Shown in pieces: positions 19,944 through 28,735 of a stretch of 64,000 nt of DNA. The position numbers and the translations under genes were made by a program. The DNA comes from an uncultured Arenicella sp. Its GTDB lineage: Bacteria > Pseudomonadota > Gammaproteobacteria > Arenicellales > Arenicellaceae. Each line of letters starts with the position of its first letter. Position 1 is the first letter of the stretch. The stretch lies in the NCBI GenBank assembly GCA_947499305.1, contig CANMNN010000009.1, positions 1 through 64,000 of the forward strand. Reading direction: 5' to 3'. The notes under the pieces are model-generated. The model saw only the letters and a list, made by a program, of their open reading frames with translations. It did no database searches and was not told the origin of the DNA.

Positions 19944-20801
19944 ATGGCCATAAAATATTTAATTCGTCCGAAAACAAAAGATTTAGGCGGATTTCATGTT
20001 CGAAGGTTCTTGCCCCATTCAGAGCAACAGATGGTGGGGCCATGGTTTTTTTTCGATCATATGGGGCCGGCAACGTTTGATGCCGGAGAAGGGATTAATG
20101 TAAGGCCGCACCCGCATATAAATTTAGCGACTGTAACCTATCTTTTTGAGGGAGAAATTCTTCACCGAGACTCGCTGGGTAGCTACCAAGCAATTGTGCC
20201 AGGCGACCTGAACTTAATGGTTGCTGGTAAGGGTATTACGCATTCTGAGCGAGAGCGAGATGAAATAAACTCAATGCCTCATAAACTCAATGGGTTGCAG
20301 CTCTGGCATGCTCTACCCGAGAAAGACGAAGAAACCACCCCCGCTTTTCACCACTATAAAGCTGATGATATACCGCACTTTTCAGAAGCAGGTGTCGATG
20401 TAGATCTTATGATGGGCTCGGCGTATGGTTTTACCTCGCCAGTAAAAATCTTCGCGGACACTTTGTATTTGAAGGCCAAAATGAAAAAAGGTGATTCGCT
20501 AAGCACTCCGAACTCAGAGCAGTTGGCAATTTACGTTGTTTCAGGCGAAGTTAAAATTGAAGACAAAGTTGTGTCAGCGTATGAAATGGCAATTTTAGAA
20601 GACAAGCAAGTTGCTACACTTTATGCGAGTCAGGACTCACTCATTGCAATAGTCGGTGGGGAAAAAATGCCGAAAAGATATATTGAGTGGAATTTTGTAT
20701 CGAGTCGTACAGAGCGTATTGAACAGGCAAAGCAAGATTGGCAGGGGCTGCGTTTTCCTAAGGTTCCTGGAGACGAGGAAGAGTATATTCCACTGCCATG
20801 A
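19944..20801 (+). CDS. Pirin family protein
   Basis: 285 residues. A bicupin with the pirin metal ligands in the N-terminal cupin: RPHPHINLATVTYLFEG gives His56 and His58, and GKGITHSERE gives His100 and Glu102, matching human pirin spacing. Prokaryotic pirins bind iron and show quercetinase activity or modulate metabolic enzymes; which applies here is unknown. It starts with an AGAGAGAC ribosome site and ends before a hairpin shared with the convergent DUF1330 gene. Confidence 0.9.
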   Translation: MAIKYLIRPKTKDLGGFHVRRFLPHSEQQMVGPWFFFDHMGPATFDAGEGINVRPHPHINLATVTYLFEGEILHRDSLGSYQAIVPGDLNLMVAGKGITHSERERDEINSMPHKLNGLQLWHALPEKDEETTPAFHHYKADDIPHFSEAGVDVDLMMGSAYGFTSPVKIFADTLYLKAKMKKGDSLSTPNSEQLAIYVVSGEVKIEDKVVSAYEMAILEDKQVATLYASQDSLIAIVGGEKMPKRYIEWNFVSSRTERIEQAKQDWQGLRFPKVPGDEEEYIPLP

Positions 20802-20893
20802 GATAGAGGCCTAGTTGTTTGATTAACCTTTATCAGTAAAGCTTTCTTTGGTTATGTGTTTTTGCCTGAATAAATAATAAGAGCGCAGAATGA

Positions 20894-20916
20894 ATTGTCG
20901 GCGAAAGGCCGGCAAT
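20894..20916. terminator. Hairpin between convergent pirin and DUF1330 genes
   Basis: ATTGTCGGC (20894-20902), 5-nt loop, GCCGGCAAT (20908-20916), nine pairs with one T-G wobble, between two convergent genes and probably serving both. Confidence 0.6.
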
Positions 20917-20928
20917 ACCGACCAAAAC

Positions 20929-21222
20929 TTATTGCTCGGAGGACTTCACCATGATCGACGAAATCGAGCTTCCCGCGTCACGGTGTTTTGAGATCGATTG
21001 GTATGCCTCAGATTTCATCCAATCAAAGGCCGCTTTCTGATTAGGGAACTCTAGGAGCACGGATCGAGTCGCTTCCCATTCTCCGGCTAGAACCAAGGGC
21101 TCTTCATCTACGCTTAAGAGGCGGCCTTGGAAATGAGAAAAAACCTCATCAAACTGGTCTTCGTACTTTTGATATTCGGCACGGTCATGGATAGTCAGTC
21201 TTGATAGAATGTAAACGCTCAT
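20929..21222 (-). CDS. DUF1330 domain protein
   Basis: 97 residues, the usual length of this dimeric alpha/beta-barrel (ferredoxin-like) family. Visible marks are YILSRLTIHDRAEYQKYEDQF at the start, the middle VLAGEWE segment, and VLLEFPNQKAAFDWMKSEAYQ, where the F-x-W/A-x-x-W pattern and SEAYQ are conserved. The biochemical role of the family is unknown. No operon partner. Confidence 0.85.
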   Translation of the reverse strand: MSVYILSRLTIHDRAEYQKYEDQFDEVFSHFQGRLLSVDEEPLVLAGEWEATRSVLLEFPNQKAAFDWMKSEAYQSISKHRDAGSSISSIMVKSSEQ

Positions 21223-21441
21223 TGTTTTACCAGATTAAATTTGCCGCTCTTCATCAGCGAAGCGCTAAAGCTATTGCGATAGTGTATCTTAGACAGATGC
21301 AGGTTTTGTAGTGACAGTGTGAGCGCTTTACCTTAGAAAATTTCGCTCCCAAGTATGACTGCCAATTTACCTTAAAAGCTTCCTGCTCTTATCTTTGCGA
21401 TGGAGCCCTACTATTCAACTATTTACCTTCTTAAAAAAAGC

Positions 21442-21870
21442 ATGATAAAAAACAGATTAATATTGGTCTTATTTACCTTCTTATTTTGTATTCCAAGCGC
21501 GTTTGCGAAAGACTTTAAAGAGCCACAACAAGCAATAGATGCCTATATCGCCGGTGTTTCAACTGGTTCTGGAAAACATATTGAAATGGCGTATACAAAA
21601 GATGCGACCATCAAGTTTTATGACCGTGATCAGCGTTTCTGGGAATACACCAGAGAGAGCTTTGCGGAGGCGGTGAACACCGGCCAAAGTTGGGACGCTG
21701 AGATTGAAACGACAGCTTTACTCATATCAGGCAACGCCGCGAGTGCAACCGTCGAGTTTACATGGGGGGAGAACCAGGAGCATGGCTATGTAGACTATCT
21801 CAATTTGATTAAGTCAAATGGCTCCTGGAGTATTACCGGCAAAGTTGCGCAATACGTCTCGCGCAAGTAA
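21442..21870 (+). CDS. Exported SnoaL/NTF2-like protein
   Basis: 142 residues from the ATG at 21442, selected because the signal peptide begins there (MIKNRLILVLFTFLFCIPSAFA); an in-frame ATG at 21400 would add 14 residues. The mature domain has the cone-shaped NTF2-like pattern: an initial helix (PQQAIDAYIAGVSTGSGKHIEMAYTK), then IKFYDRDQRFWEYTRESFAEAV and alternating strands to the C-terminus. Such proteins often bind small molecules; no catalytic assignment is possible. The Shine-Dalgarno is weak for either start. Confidence 0.7.
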   Translation: MIKNRLILVLFTFLFCIPSAFAKDFKEPQQAIDAYIAGVSTGSGKHIEMAYTKDATIKFYDRDQRFWEYTRESFAEAVNTGQSWDAEIETTALLISGNAASATVEFTWGENQEHGYVDYLNLIKSNGSWSITGKVAQYVSRK

Positions 21871-22211
21871 ACCATCGTTGCGGCCAAATCAATTATGACA
21901 GTACAAATCAGCAGCGTGTACTGAAAATAGAGAGAGGTTGAGAAACTCAGTCTCGCCCAGTTAACGAGGATTCTTAGATTAAAGTAAACTAGTGCCCCAG
22001 CTATGCAGATGCATTTGCCAAATGTTGCAATTTACAAAAAGCCTAAAGAAATTGTGTGATCTGAAGGCTTAGTCGCATTTAATTGCCCCGCAATAAAATA
22101 CGACTATCAGAGTTTAATATTCAATGATTAAATCGCGCCGCCAGTTAAGTGCTGAAAAAGCTGGTATAAACCTACAGGGCTTTTAGAGGCTTACTTATTC
22201 GTTTGCTATAG
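21871..22211. other. Convergent intergenic region
   Basis: 341 bp between convergent genes. Only weak inverted repeats are present; no gene or RNA was recognised. Confidence 0.45.
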
Positions 22212-22859
22212 CTACTTGTTTTGCATAGCATCAATGAATTTTTTCGACTCATTTATTGATGCTTCCATTTGTTCAATCAGGCGCGCGACTTTACCCTCTA
22301 TGACAATAACCTCGCTCGATAAGCTATTTACAGCGCGCGCGTTCAGGTTGTGCTTTAGATAGAGAGTATTGTCTTGCAAGACTTTAAGTACTGGGTCTAC
22401 ACGTTGTTGAGAGTCTTGCATCTTTTTGTAGATAGTCGCATAGCGCTTTTTGGTGCTGCTGAGGTTTGCTTCGCTGGTGCGGCGTAGAGATGCACTTTGA
22501 TATTCTTGAAGTTCTTCTTGCCACTCATCAAACAGAGCGTTAGCAACTTCATTGACTGATTTAATTCGTTCATCTAGTTCAGTCGCCTTGTCTTCGCTTG
22601 CCTTAACGGCTTTAGCCATACGTTTGTATTTGTTTTCTAGCCCGCCGTCATCAATATCAACTAGGCTAGCTAATTCTTCATAGGCCGACTGAAATTGCTT
22701 CTTTGTTTCTTCTTGGGTTTCGGATGTCTTTTCGATGCGGTCAACCAAGATGTCACGCTTATGTATTCCTACTTTTTCAAGTGCTGAATATTGAGCTTTC
22801 TGAACCGTGCCACAGGCAGAAAGAAGTAGAGCGAGAGTGAAAGCGAATGCGATTTTCAT
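22212..22859 (-). CDS. DUF2959 lipoprotein
   Basis: 215 residues. A lipoprotein signal with lipobox LLLSACG (Cys16) anchors it in the envelope. The mature part is almost entirely helical and coiled-coil-like: it opens with VGIHKRDILVDRIEKTSETQ, contains FDEWQEELQEYQS, and ends with LYLKHNLNARAVNSL and an IEGKVARLIEQMEASI segment, all typical of DUF2959. Function is unknown. A second DUF2959 gene with a membrane anchor instead of a lipobox is transcribed divergently from 22967. Confidence 0.85.
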   Translation of the reverse strand: MKIAFAFTLALLLSACGTVQKAQYSALEKVGIHKRDILVDRIEKTSETQEETKKQFQSAYEELASLVDIDDGGLENKYKRMAKAVKASEDKATELDERIKSVNEVANALFDEWQEELQEYQSASLRRTSEANLSSTKKRYATIYKKMQDSQQRVDPVLKVLQDNTLYLKHNLNARAVNSLSSEVIVIEGKVARLIEQMEASINESKKFIDAMQNK

Positions 22860-22966
22860 AGTGTACTAATCGAAAATTGTTTGTAATTTACCAATAGTAA
22901 CAAATCACACCCATGCTATTTATAAAACCATGTTAAATTTTGTATTTAGCTTCTTGAGGTTAAGCG

Positions 22967-23683
22967 ATGAACCCCTTTGTTAAATTTTTACCGATGTTGA
23001 TGAACACTAAACTCTTTTCTAAGCATAAAAAGTGGGTAGTCGTTATCGCAGGCCTTCTGGGTCTATATCAAATGTTTAGTCCAAATGGTGTGGGCGCAAA
23101 CTGGGGTATTCCTAGTATTGACACGTTTTATGCGGAGCCTCGAGACGTGTTAATAAACCGAGTAGAAGCGGCAAGCGAGGCACAGCAAGAGACAGCTAAG
23201 GAGTTTAAGTCGGCACTCGAAAAATTCAAGGAGGTGACCCACTTTGAAGGTGGTGATCTAGAGAAGAAGTTTAGTATTTTGAGCGCCGCCTATCACCGAA
23301 GTGAGGACTCGGCAAAAAATGTTTCTCAGCGAGTGGATCGAGTTGTAGCGGCCACCAATAAACTTTTGGATGAGTGGCGCGATGAATTAGAGCAATATCA
23401 TGACGACACGATTCGAAGAAAAGCCGAAGCTCAGTTTGACGAGACTCGATTAAGCGCCCAAAAACTAATTGCCGCGATGAGAAATGCAGAATCGAAAACC
23501 AAACCAGTGCTTGGCGCGTTTAAAGACCAAGTTTTGTTTATAAAACACAATCTAAATATGCAGGCGATTAATTCTCTGACTCAAGAAACCGCGATCATAG
23601 AACGAGATGTGGCACAGCTAATCCAAGAAATGGAAGCGTCGATTGCTGAAGCGGAACAATTCATTAGTTCTATCAGTAGTTAA
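22967..23683 (+). CDS. DUF2959 paralogue with N-terminal membrane anchor
   Basis: 238 residues. It shares the DUF2959 body with its divergent neighbour (DVLINRVEAASEAQQETAKEFKSA, LDEWRDELEQYHD, LFIKHNLNMQAINSL, an IIERDVAQLIQEMEASI end), but the N-terminus is different: a basic segment and one membrane helix at about residues 22-38 (KKWVVVIAGLLGLYQMF) and no lipobox. The protein should therefore sit at the inner membrane with its coiled coil in the periplasm or cytoplasm. The 107-bp space between the two genes holds both promoters. An unknown gene follows 76 bp downstream. Confidence 0.85.
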   Translation: MNPFVKFLPMLMNTKLFSKHKKWVVVIAGLLGLYQMFSPNGVGANWGIPSIDTFYAEPRDVLINRVEAASEAQQETAKEFKSALEKFKEVTHFEGGDLEKKFSILSAAYHRSEDSAKNVSQRVDRVVAATNKLLDEWRDELEQYHDDTIRRKAEAQFDETRLSAQKLIAAMRNAESKTKPVLGAFKDQVLFIKHNLNMQAINSLTQETAIIERDVAQLIQEMEASIAEAEQFISSISS

Positions 23684-23759
23684 GCGACTGTTTTATAATT
23701 GCGCCAAGAAAAGCCAAGCACGAAAGCTCTCCGAGCTGGATTAAAGTATAAGCGTAACT

Positions 23760-24635
23760 ATGAGTGATCAAGATAATAATTTACCAATGGAGGGCGCGGT
23801 TGACTCCCAGCACAAAACGATCATGGAAGGTGGAAAAATCGAAGAGTTTGCGGATGCTCTTGGTCGATTTTGCCGTGTTGAGGGTTGGAAGCAGCTAAAA
23901 GATGAAAACGGAGAAGTGTTTCGTTCGCTGCGGCATTACGTAGAAGCAAAACCTCCCTTTGGTGCTGGTTACTCTGGTAAGGCAGGCATGGAAAAAATAG
24001 AAGCTTACCTTTCGTTGAACCCTAGAGTTAAAGACTATTTTCAGCACTGCCATGCAAGTTGTTTGACTGAGTTGGCTCAAGAGCAAGGGCTTACGCCTGC
24101 CGTGGTTTCAAAGCGCGAATGGAATGATGTTATGGGCGCTAGGCTGGCAAGGGCCATTGAAGAAAACCCTGAAGAAATTTACACAGAAAAAGCAGCGGCT
24201 TATGTAGAGAATAAAGAACGCGTAAAGCCTCAGCCTCGTCCAGTTGATGAGTATTCGCCAATCAGAATGAGCTATCGGCCAAGCTACACGTATGCGTTTG
24301 CAAAAAAGCTCAAAGAAAGTGTGTCATCTGAGGACTTAGCTTTTTTGCTTAAGGCATTGGATGAGGGTGACTTGGACGAACGGGTTAAATTCGAAAAGTA
24401 TTTCAATATAGGTTTAAACGCATTTAATCGCTCAAAAACCGAGGCTGGCTGGGGAAGCAACAGCGTGAAATCTCCCGAAAATCTACAAGAAAGAACGCCT
24501 AATATTGAACTGACAAGCTGGTTAGACGATGACGAGAGCGGGAATAGTCGGCTGGCACTGTGCGACGATTCAGGCACCATTGCTGTTATTATGATGACTA
24601 AAGCTGGATCGGTTAAAGAACTTTCATTTAGTTAA
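23760..24635 (+). CDS. Unrecognised cytoplasmic protein
   Basis: 291 residues, no signal peptide or membrane helix. The N-terminal half contains EGWKQLKDENGEVFRSLRHYVE and a Gly-rich GAGYSG segment, then helical sequence with a possible short helix-turn-helix-like stretch (ELAQEQGLTPAVVSKREW). The C-terminal part ends in alternating strands (LALCDDSGTIAVIMMTKAG). I know no family for it. It follows the membrane-anchored DUF2959 gene by 76 bp and might be cotranscribed. Confidence 0.6.
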   Translation: MSDQDNNLPMEGAVDSQHKTIMEGGKIEEFADALGRFCRVEGWKQLKDENGEVFRSLRHYVEAKPPFGAGYSGKAGMEKIEAYLSLNPRVKDYFQHCHASCLTELAQEQGLTPAVVSKREWNDVMGARLARAIEENPEEIYTEKAAAYVENKERVKPQPRPVDEYSPIRMSYRPSYTYAFAKKLKESVSSEDLAFLLKALDEGDLDERVKFEKYFNIGLNAFNRSKTEAGWGSNSVKSPENLQERTPNIELTSWLDDDESGNSRLALCDDSGTIAVIMMTKAGSVKELSFS

Positions 24636-24739
24636 TACGGCAGCGGCGGTGTTTATCTCTTAGAAAGTCTAGACGAGGCTGATATATATCGAAACTAAGC
24701 CTTATAGAGTTCTGGTAGCCCGTTTATTGCCCTTAGCGG

Positions 24740-25333
24740 TCATTGTCCTCTTCGCGAGAATAAAAAATAGCGATTTGTATTGGATGTATAGGTTTTAAAC
24801 TGATCGCCATGTGTCCGAAGAAGGTATGGCTCTTCAATTTGCCGAACAATCAGCTCTATACAACACCAACAAATCATTGCGCAAAGCCAGAGAAGTGGGT
24901 GCAGAAATGTGCCACATAGCCCAATCCAAAAGAGAAGTATTCCAAAGTAAATAGGGTTTCTAGATCGCGCGTAAAGTCCATTGGTTTTTAGTTTGGTTAT
25001 CTCAGTTTGATCAACGCCTATCCGCCACGAATCTCTCATCTGATGCTGTGACACTACGGTGATCACCATGCCAGTTACACCCAGTGCGAAAAACAACCAC
25101 TCTATGGTGTTGGAAAATCTTGTAATCGGCGTGACATGGCTCAGCTCTCCAAGTGTTATCAAGACCAGGGCACTAGCGAACGACAATACAAAGAGGGTGC
25201 CGGGAAGAATTTCGATTAACGGTGCGTTTAATGGCGCCGCTCTTAGGCCGAAGTCGCCAGTTCGAAATCGTTGTATAGCTGCTCGAAGAACGACTGCAAG
25301 CATTAGAAAGAGAATGATTAAGGTGAGTGCCAT
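24740..25333 (-). CDS. Isoprenylcysteine methyltransferase-like membrane protein
   Basis: 197 residues with about five membrane helices. The C-terminal half has the ICMT/PEMT-type signature: LKTNGLYARSRNPIYFGILLFWIG, then a helix pair and EEPYLLRTHGDQFKTYTSNTNRY, where RNPIY and the E-P-x-L-x-x-x-x-G pattern bind S-adenosylmethionine. Bacterial members methylate small or lipid substrates that are mostly unknown. A clear AGAGG ribosome site precedes the start. It is divergent from the SmtB-like regulator, and the operator at 25400-25413 lies in their shared 96-bp intergenic region. Confidence 0.85.
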   Translation of the reverse strand: MALTLIILFLMLAVVLRAAIQRFRTGDFGLRAAPLNAPLIEILPGTLFVLSFASALVLITLGELSHVTPITRFSNTIEWLFFALGVTGMVITVVSQHQMRDSWRIGVDQTEITKLKTNGLYARSRNPIYFGILLFWIGLCGTFLHPLLWLCAMICWCCIELIVRQIEEPYLLRTHGDQFKTYTSNTNRYFLFSRRGQ

Positions 25334-25399
25334 TACAAATGCCTCTTTGACAATTAGAAATTATGTTTATTGACTGTGAATTATTATTATGCAAACATA

Positions 25400-25413
25400 T
25401 GAATATGTATTCA
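25400..25413. promoter_or_regulatory. SmtB/ArsR-type operator, TGAATA-TG-TATTCA
   Basis: Perfect 6-2-6 inverted repeat TGAATA TG TATTCA, the half-site pattern used by zinc-sensing SmtB/ZiaR/CzrA regulators (TGAAnnnn..TTCA type). It lies 17 bp before the start of the ArsR-family gene and 67 bp before the divergent methyltransferase gene, the expected place for autoregulation of the metal efflux operon. Confidence 0.7.
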
Positions 25414-25429
25414 AGTGTGAGTTTATGAA

Positions 25430-25768
25430 ATGGCCGATAAAGCTAATACCTCGATTAATAGTCTAATTTCCGAAGAGCTTGTTCCTCAGCTTGCTGACTT
25501 ATTTAGCATGATGGGAGACACCAGCCGTCTTAGGATCATATTGAGTTGTCTTCATGAGCCGATCAGTGTGAGTCATATCGCAGATCAGCTCGAACTCTCT
25601 CAATCGTTAGTGAGCCATCACTTACGACTCCTTAAAGCCGCCCGTATGGTTCGTGCTGAACGGCGTGGAAAGCAAGTATTTTACGTAGCGGCGGACCAAC
25701 ACGTTCAATGTGTTATCGAAGATATGGCAGCGCATGTATCTGAGCCACACAGTGTGGAGGACGAATAA
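25430..25768 (+). CDS. SmtB/CzrA-like zinc-responsive ArsR-family repressor
   Basis: 112 residues. Winged-helix ArsR fold with the recognition region VSHIADQLELSQSLVSHHLRLLKAARMV and the wing RAERRGKQVFYV. The dimerisation helix carries Asp89, His91, His102 and Glu105, exactly the D-x-H-x10-H-x-x-E spacing of the alpha5 zinc site of SmtB. It should release DNA when zinc (or Co/Cd) binds. Its stop overlaps the start of the CDF transporter gene by one base (TAATG), so the two are translationally coupled. Confidence 0.9.
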   Translation: MADKANTSINSLISEELVPQLADLFSMMGDTSRLRIILSCLHEPISVSHIADQLELSQSLVSHHLRLLKAARMVRAERRGKQVFYVAADQHVQCVIEDMAAHVSEPHSVEDE

Positions 25769-26394
25769 TGGTCGCGTGTAATGACTGCTCGGTAACCACC
25801 AAAGATCAGAGTCAAAATCCTGTTTTTCGAAAAGTTCTTTGGATCGCCTTATTCGTTAATCTACTCATGTTCTTTGTCGAGATCATCGCGAGTCATATCG
25901 GTGATTCGATATCTCTACAGGCAGACGCACTTGATTTCTTTGGCGATGCAGCAAACTATGCGATCAGCTTATTTGTCCTGGGTATGGCGCTGCATCTGCG
26001 TGCACGAGCCTCTGTAGTAAAAGGTTTGACGATGGCTGTATTCGGGCTTTGGGTAATCGGGGCCGCATCGTATCGAGTGTTTGTCGGAAGTGAGCCTGAG
26101 CCTATGATTATGGGATCCATCGCAGTAATGGCACTATTTGCTAATATTTCCGTGGCCGTTATGTTGTACCGATTTCGAGACGGCGATTCGAACATGCAGT
26201 CGATCTGGCTTTGCAGCCGAAATGATGCGATCGGTAACGTGGCTGTCCTGATCGCCGCTGTTGGTGTTACAGCGTCTGCATCACGCTGGCCAGACTTGAT
26301 CGTGGCGATGATAATCGCCTCACTGAGCTTAAGTGCGGCCTTTACAGTGTTAAAGCTCGCGTTTCAAGAAATGTGGGGACCGTCACAAACGTAA
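25768..26394 (+). CDS. Cation diffusion facilitator-like transporter
   Basis: 208 residues with about five to six membrane helices and no cytoplasmic C-terminal domain, so it is the short CDF type. Helix 2 carries SLQADALDFFGDAANYA (Asp53, Asp56, Asp60) and helix 5 CSRNDAIGNVAVLIA, the places of the two metal-binding motifs, although the second lacks the usual His and final Asp of zinc CDFs. Coupled to the SmtB-like repressor gene, it should export zinc or a similar divalent metal from the cytoplasm. The N-terminal CNDC may also bind metal. Confidence 0.87.
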   Translation: MVACNDCSVTTKDQSQNPVFRKVLWIALFVNLLMFFVEIIASHIGDSISLQADALDFFGDAANYAISLFVLGMALHLRARASVVKGLTMAVFGLWVIGAASYRVFVGSEPEPMIMGSIAVMALFANISVAVMLYRFRDGDSNMQSIWLCSRNDAIGNVAVLIAAVGVTASASRWPDLIVAMIIASLSLSAAFTVLKLAFQEMWGPSQT

Positions 26395-26617
26395 GTACTG
26401 CTCAAGATAAGAACTCTAGCCAACTAGTTGGAAGTGTCATATGTTTTGCATATGGCGAATCACCGCGTTGAGTATTCTACGGACACGGTCAAATATTGTT
26501 GAACATCATGATTTCAAATATTAGACCAAGTTTCGGCTTCTATGGGGCTCTGCTGAGAAAGCTGGGCTAGCACAAAGCATAAGTAGAGTTTATTCTTTGC
26601 TATGTAATCCGTTAGTG

Positions 26618-27502
26618 TTAGGGCTGTGCTTCAAACATCGCTTTCAATGGGTCGGCTTTTCCTGTTCGCTGATCTTGGAATACCCATAATAGCCCGTGCA
26701 TCCATCCTTCTATGGCAACGCTGCCGTGACGCCCTTCCTCAACTGAGTGATTCCTTAAAATCAACTCATTGTACTGTCGGTCAGCTAAGGTCTTTTGAAA
26801 TCTTATGATTGGATCTCGAAAAGCAGGATACTCATCTTCACCGTAGGTTGTAAATAATCGTACCGGAAATGAGTCGTGGGTTTTAGAGTGTTCTGCCTCA
26901 ACTTTAAATAAATGCTCGTCTCCTACAATAACACCAGGAGAAATCGCTATATAACGTTCAAATAATTGTGGCTTTTTAAAAGCCGCATATAAGGAAAATG
27001 CTCCGCCAAGCGATACTCCTCCGAACGCTCTGAGGCTTTTGTCTACACGATAATTTTTTTCGATGAGAGGAATGAATCGATTCTCTATTACCTTTAGAAA
27101 TGCGTCGGCCGCCCCCGAACCCGACACACCCGGCAATTCGACGGGTGTCATGTCTAGTAACCTTAGCTGATCGTACTGAGCATCTTTACCGGGGTAGGAT
27201 ATCCCCACAAGTATCATTTCGTGAAGATGATTATCGTAATTGAGCTTGCCGAGGATATTGCTCACTAGTGCCATATCCCATTGAGCATCAGTTAAATAAA
27301 TCACTGGATAATGGCGGTCAGGACTAGAGTGATAGCTTGCGGGAAGAGTGACTAGCAGCTCATAACTTCGATCAGTTTCTTTAGCGTCTACTTGATGGAA
27401 CTGAGTGCCAGGTTGTACAAAAAAATGTTCGCGAGCTACAGCGATGGCACTAAAACTTTGCAAAGCCAAGCTTATTGCTACTGTAATAAATTGTGTTTTC
27501 AT
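26618..27502 (-). CDS. Exported esterase of the IroE/Fes (esterase D) type
   Basis: 294 residues from the ATG at 27502, where a signal peptide starts (MKTQFITVAISLALQSFSAIAVA); an in-frame ATG 33 bp upstream is possible. The alpha/beta hydrolase fold is shown by LVTLPASYHSSPDRHYPVIYLTD, the nucleophile elbow GGVSLGG, and a C-terminal His in EEGRHGSVA. This family includes siderophore and S-formylglutathione esterases, but no siderophore gene is nearby, so the substrate is open. The gene stands alone. Confidence 0.82.
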   Translation of the reverse strand: MKTQFITVAISLALQSFSAIAVAREHFFVQPGTQFHQVDAKETDRSYELLVTLPASYHSSPDRHYPVIYLTDAQWDMALVSNILGKLNYDNHLHEMILVGISYPGKDAQYDQLRLLDMTPVELPGVSGSGAADAFLKVIENRFIPLIEKNYRVDKSLRAFGGVSLGGAFSLYAAFKKPQLFERYIAISPGVIVGDEHLFKVEAEHSKTHDSFPVRLFTTYGEDEYPAFRDPIIRFQKTLADRQYNELILRNHSVEEGRHGSVAIEGWMHGLLWVFQDQRTGKADPLKAMFEAQP

Positions 27503-27762
27503 CTGATTTGACCACAAAAATTGTTGAATTAGCATTCAGTAGAAATAGCCTAGCAATTACGGCAAACGATTACAATCAGCTCTTTTCTATTGAGAGTAAA
27601 GGCTACCTCTGTCTAGAGCCCTTAATGGTTTAGCGCCTCTTGGTCAGTGCAAGAGCGATTACTCTCTACCAACGGCGAACATAAGTCTTGTTGGTTTGTT
27701 TTTTATTTCTTTCCTTGCCTATAATGGGGCTGACCAACTAAATTGCGGCCATAAACAACATT

Positions 27763-28515
27763 ATGTCAAAACAAATCGTGTCTGATATGCAATGGACTCA
27801 GTCAGAGTTGGATTCATTGCCCATCGAAAAAGGATTTCGAATGCGCGGTCTCGAGACAACCCGCCTCGACACACTAATCGATGCGGCATTTGCATTCGTG
27901 CTCTCGATGTTGGTGATTTCGCAAGGCAAAATGCCAAGCAATTTTGAAGAGCTTTTGATCGGAATTAAAAGTATTCCTGCACTCGCTATGAGCTTTTGGG
28001 TGCTCATGTTGTTTTGGTTATCTCACCGTCAATGGAGTAGGCGTTTTGCTATCGAAAGCAAGGCATCAATTTTATTAAGTACAAGCTTGGTCTTTGCTTT
28101 ATTAGTTTATGTGTTCCCACTGCGAATATTGTTTGAACTAATGTTCCATGGAATTAGCGATGGTTTTTTCCCGAGAAGCTTTATTATCAATACTGAATAT
28201 GAAGTGCGAGGCTTTTTTACATTCTATGCCGTCGGGTATTTGGTAATGTCTTTGCTGACAATGTCCTTACAGTATTCGGCGCTAAGACGCTCAAAGCAAT
28301 TAGCCTTGAGTCGTTATGAATACCTAGTAACCCGATTTATTTGCTTACGATGGCTACTCTCCATTTTGATCTCGGTAATATCGATTGCTATCAGTATCCT
28401 CGCGCCACTGTATCTTGTTCCTCTAGCTGGCTACATATTCTTTTTGATCTTGATAGTGCAGATGTTTGAACTAGTCTTTACAAAGAGAATCAAAAAACAA
28501 TGTTCATCTGATTAA
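27763..28515 (+). CDS. TMEM175/DUF1211-like membrane protein
   Basis: 250 residues with six predicted membrane helices. Helix 1 contains RLDTLIDAAFAFVLSMLVIS, corresponding to the R-x-x-x-F-S-D filter helix of TMEM175 potassium channels, with Ser replaced (LIDAAFAF). A conserved FWLSHRQWSRRF follows. Bacterial members are potassium-permeable channels or of unknown function. The altered filter helix leaves ion selectivity open. It is monocistronic. Confidence 0.7.
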   Translation: MSKQIVSDMQWTQSELDSLPIEKGFRMRGLETTRLDTLIDAAFAFVLSMLVISQGKMPSNFEELLIGIKSIPALAMSFWVLMLFWLSHRQWSRRFAIESKASILLSTSLVFALLVYVFPLRILFELMFHGISDGFFPRSFIINTEYEVRGFFTFYAVGYLVMSLLTMSLQYSALRRSKQLALSRYEYLVTRFICLRWLLSILISVISIAISILAPLYLVPLAGYIFFLILIVQMFELVFTKRIKKQCSSD

Positions 28516-28735
28516 GATCTAATGTAGAGAGCTGCAGGTCGTTTGGTTTTAAGCTATTGAAGAGGTTAATTTAGTGTGTTTTTGGTCACCGAAGTCGCTT
28601 CGTCATAGTACGGCAAGTGTTGCTATAAACTCGCTAGGCTCAGTGCATGAGGCGCTGAATTAAGAGCAGAGATTGACATCAAAAGTTATTGCTGTATATA
28701 TATACAGCTCTAAATAAAAATGAAAAGGTAATTCA

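Noticed and set aside
26435..26460. CATATG repeats around a short spacer after the CDF gene
   Set aside because: Each half is itself palindromic and AT-rich; too weak for a terminator or operator call.
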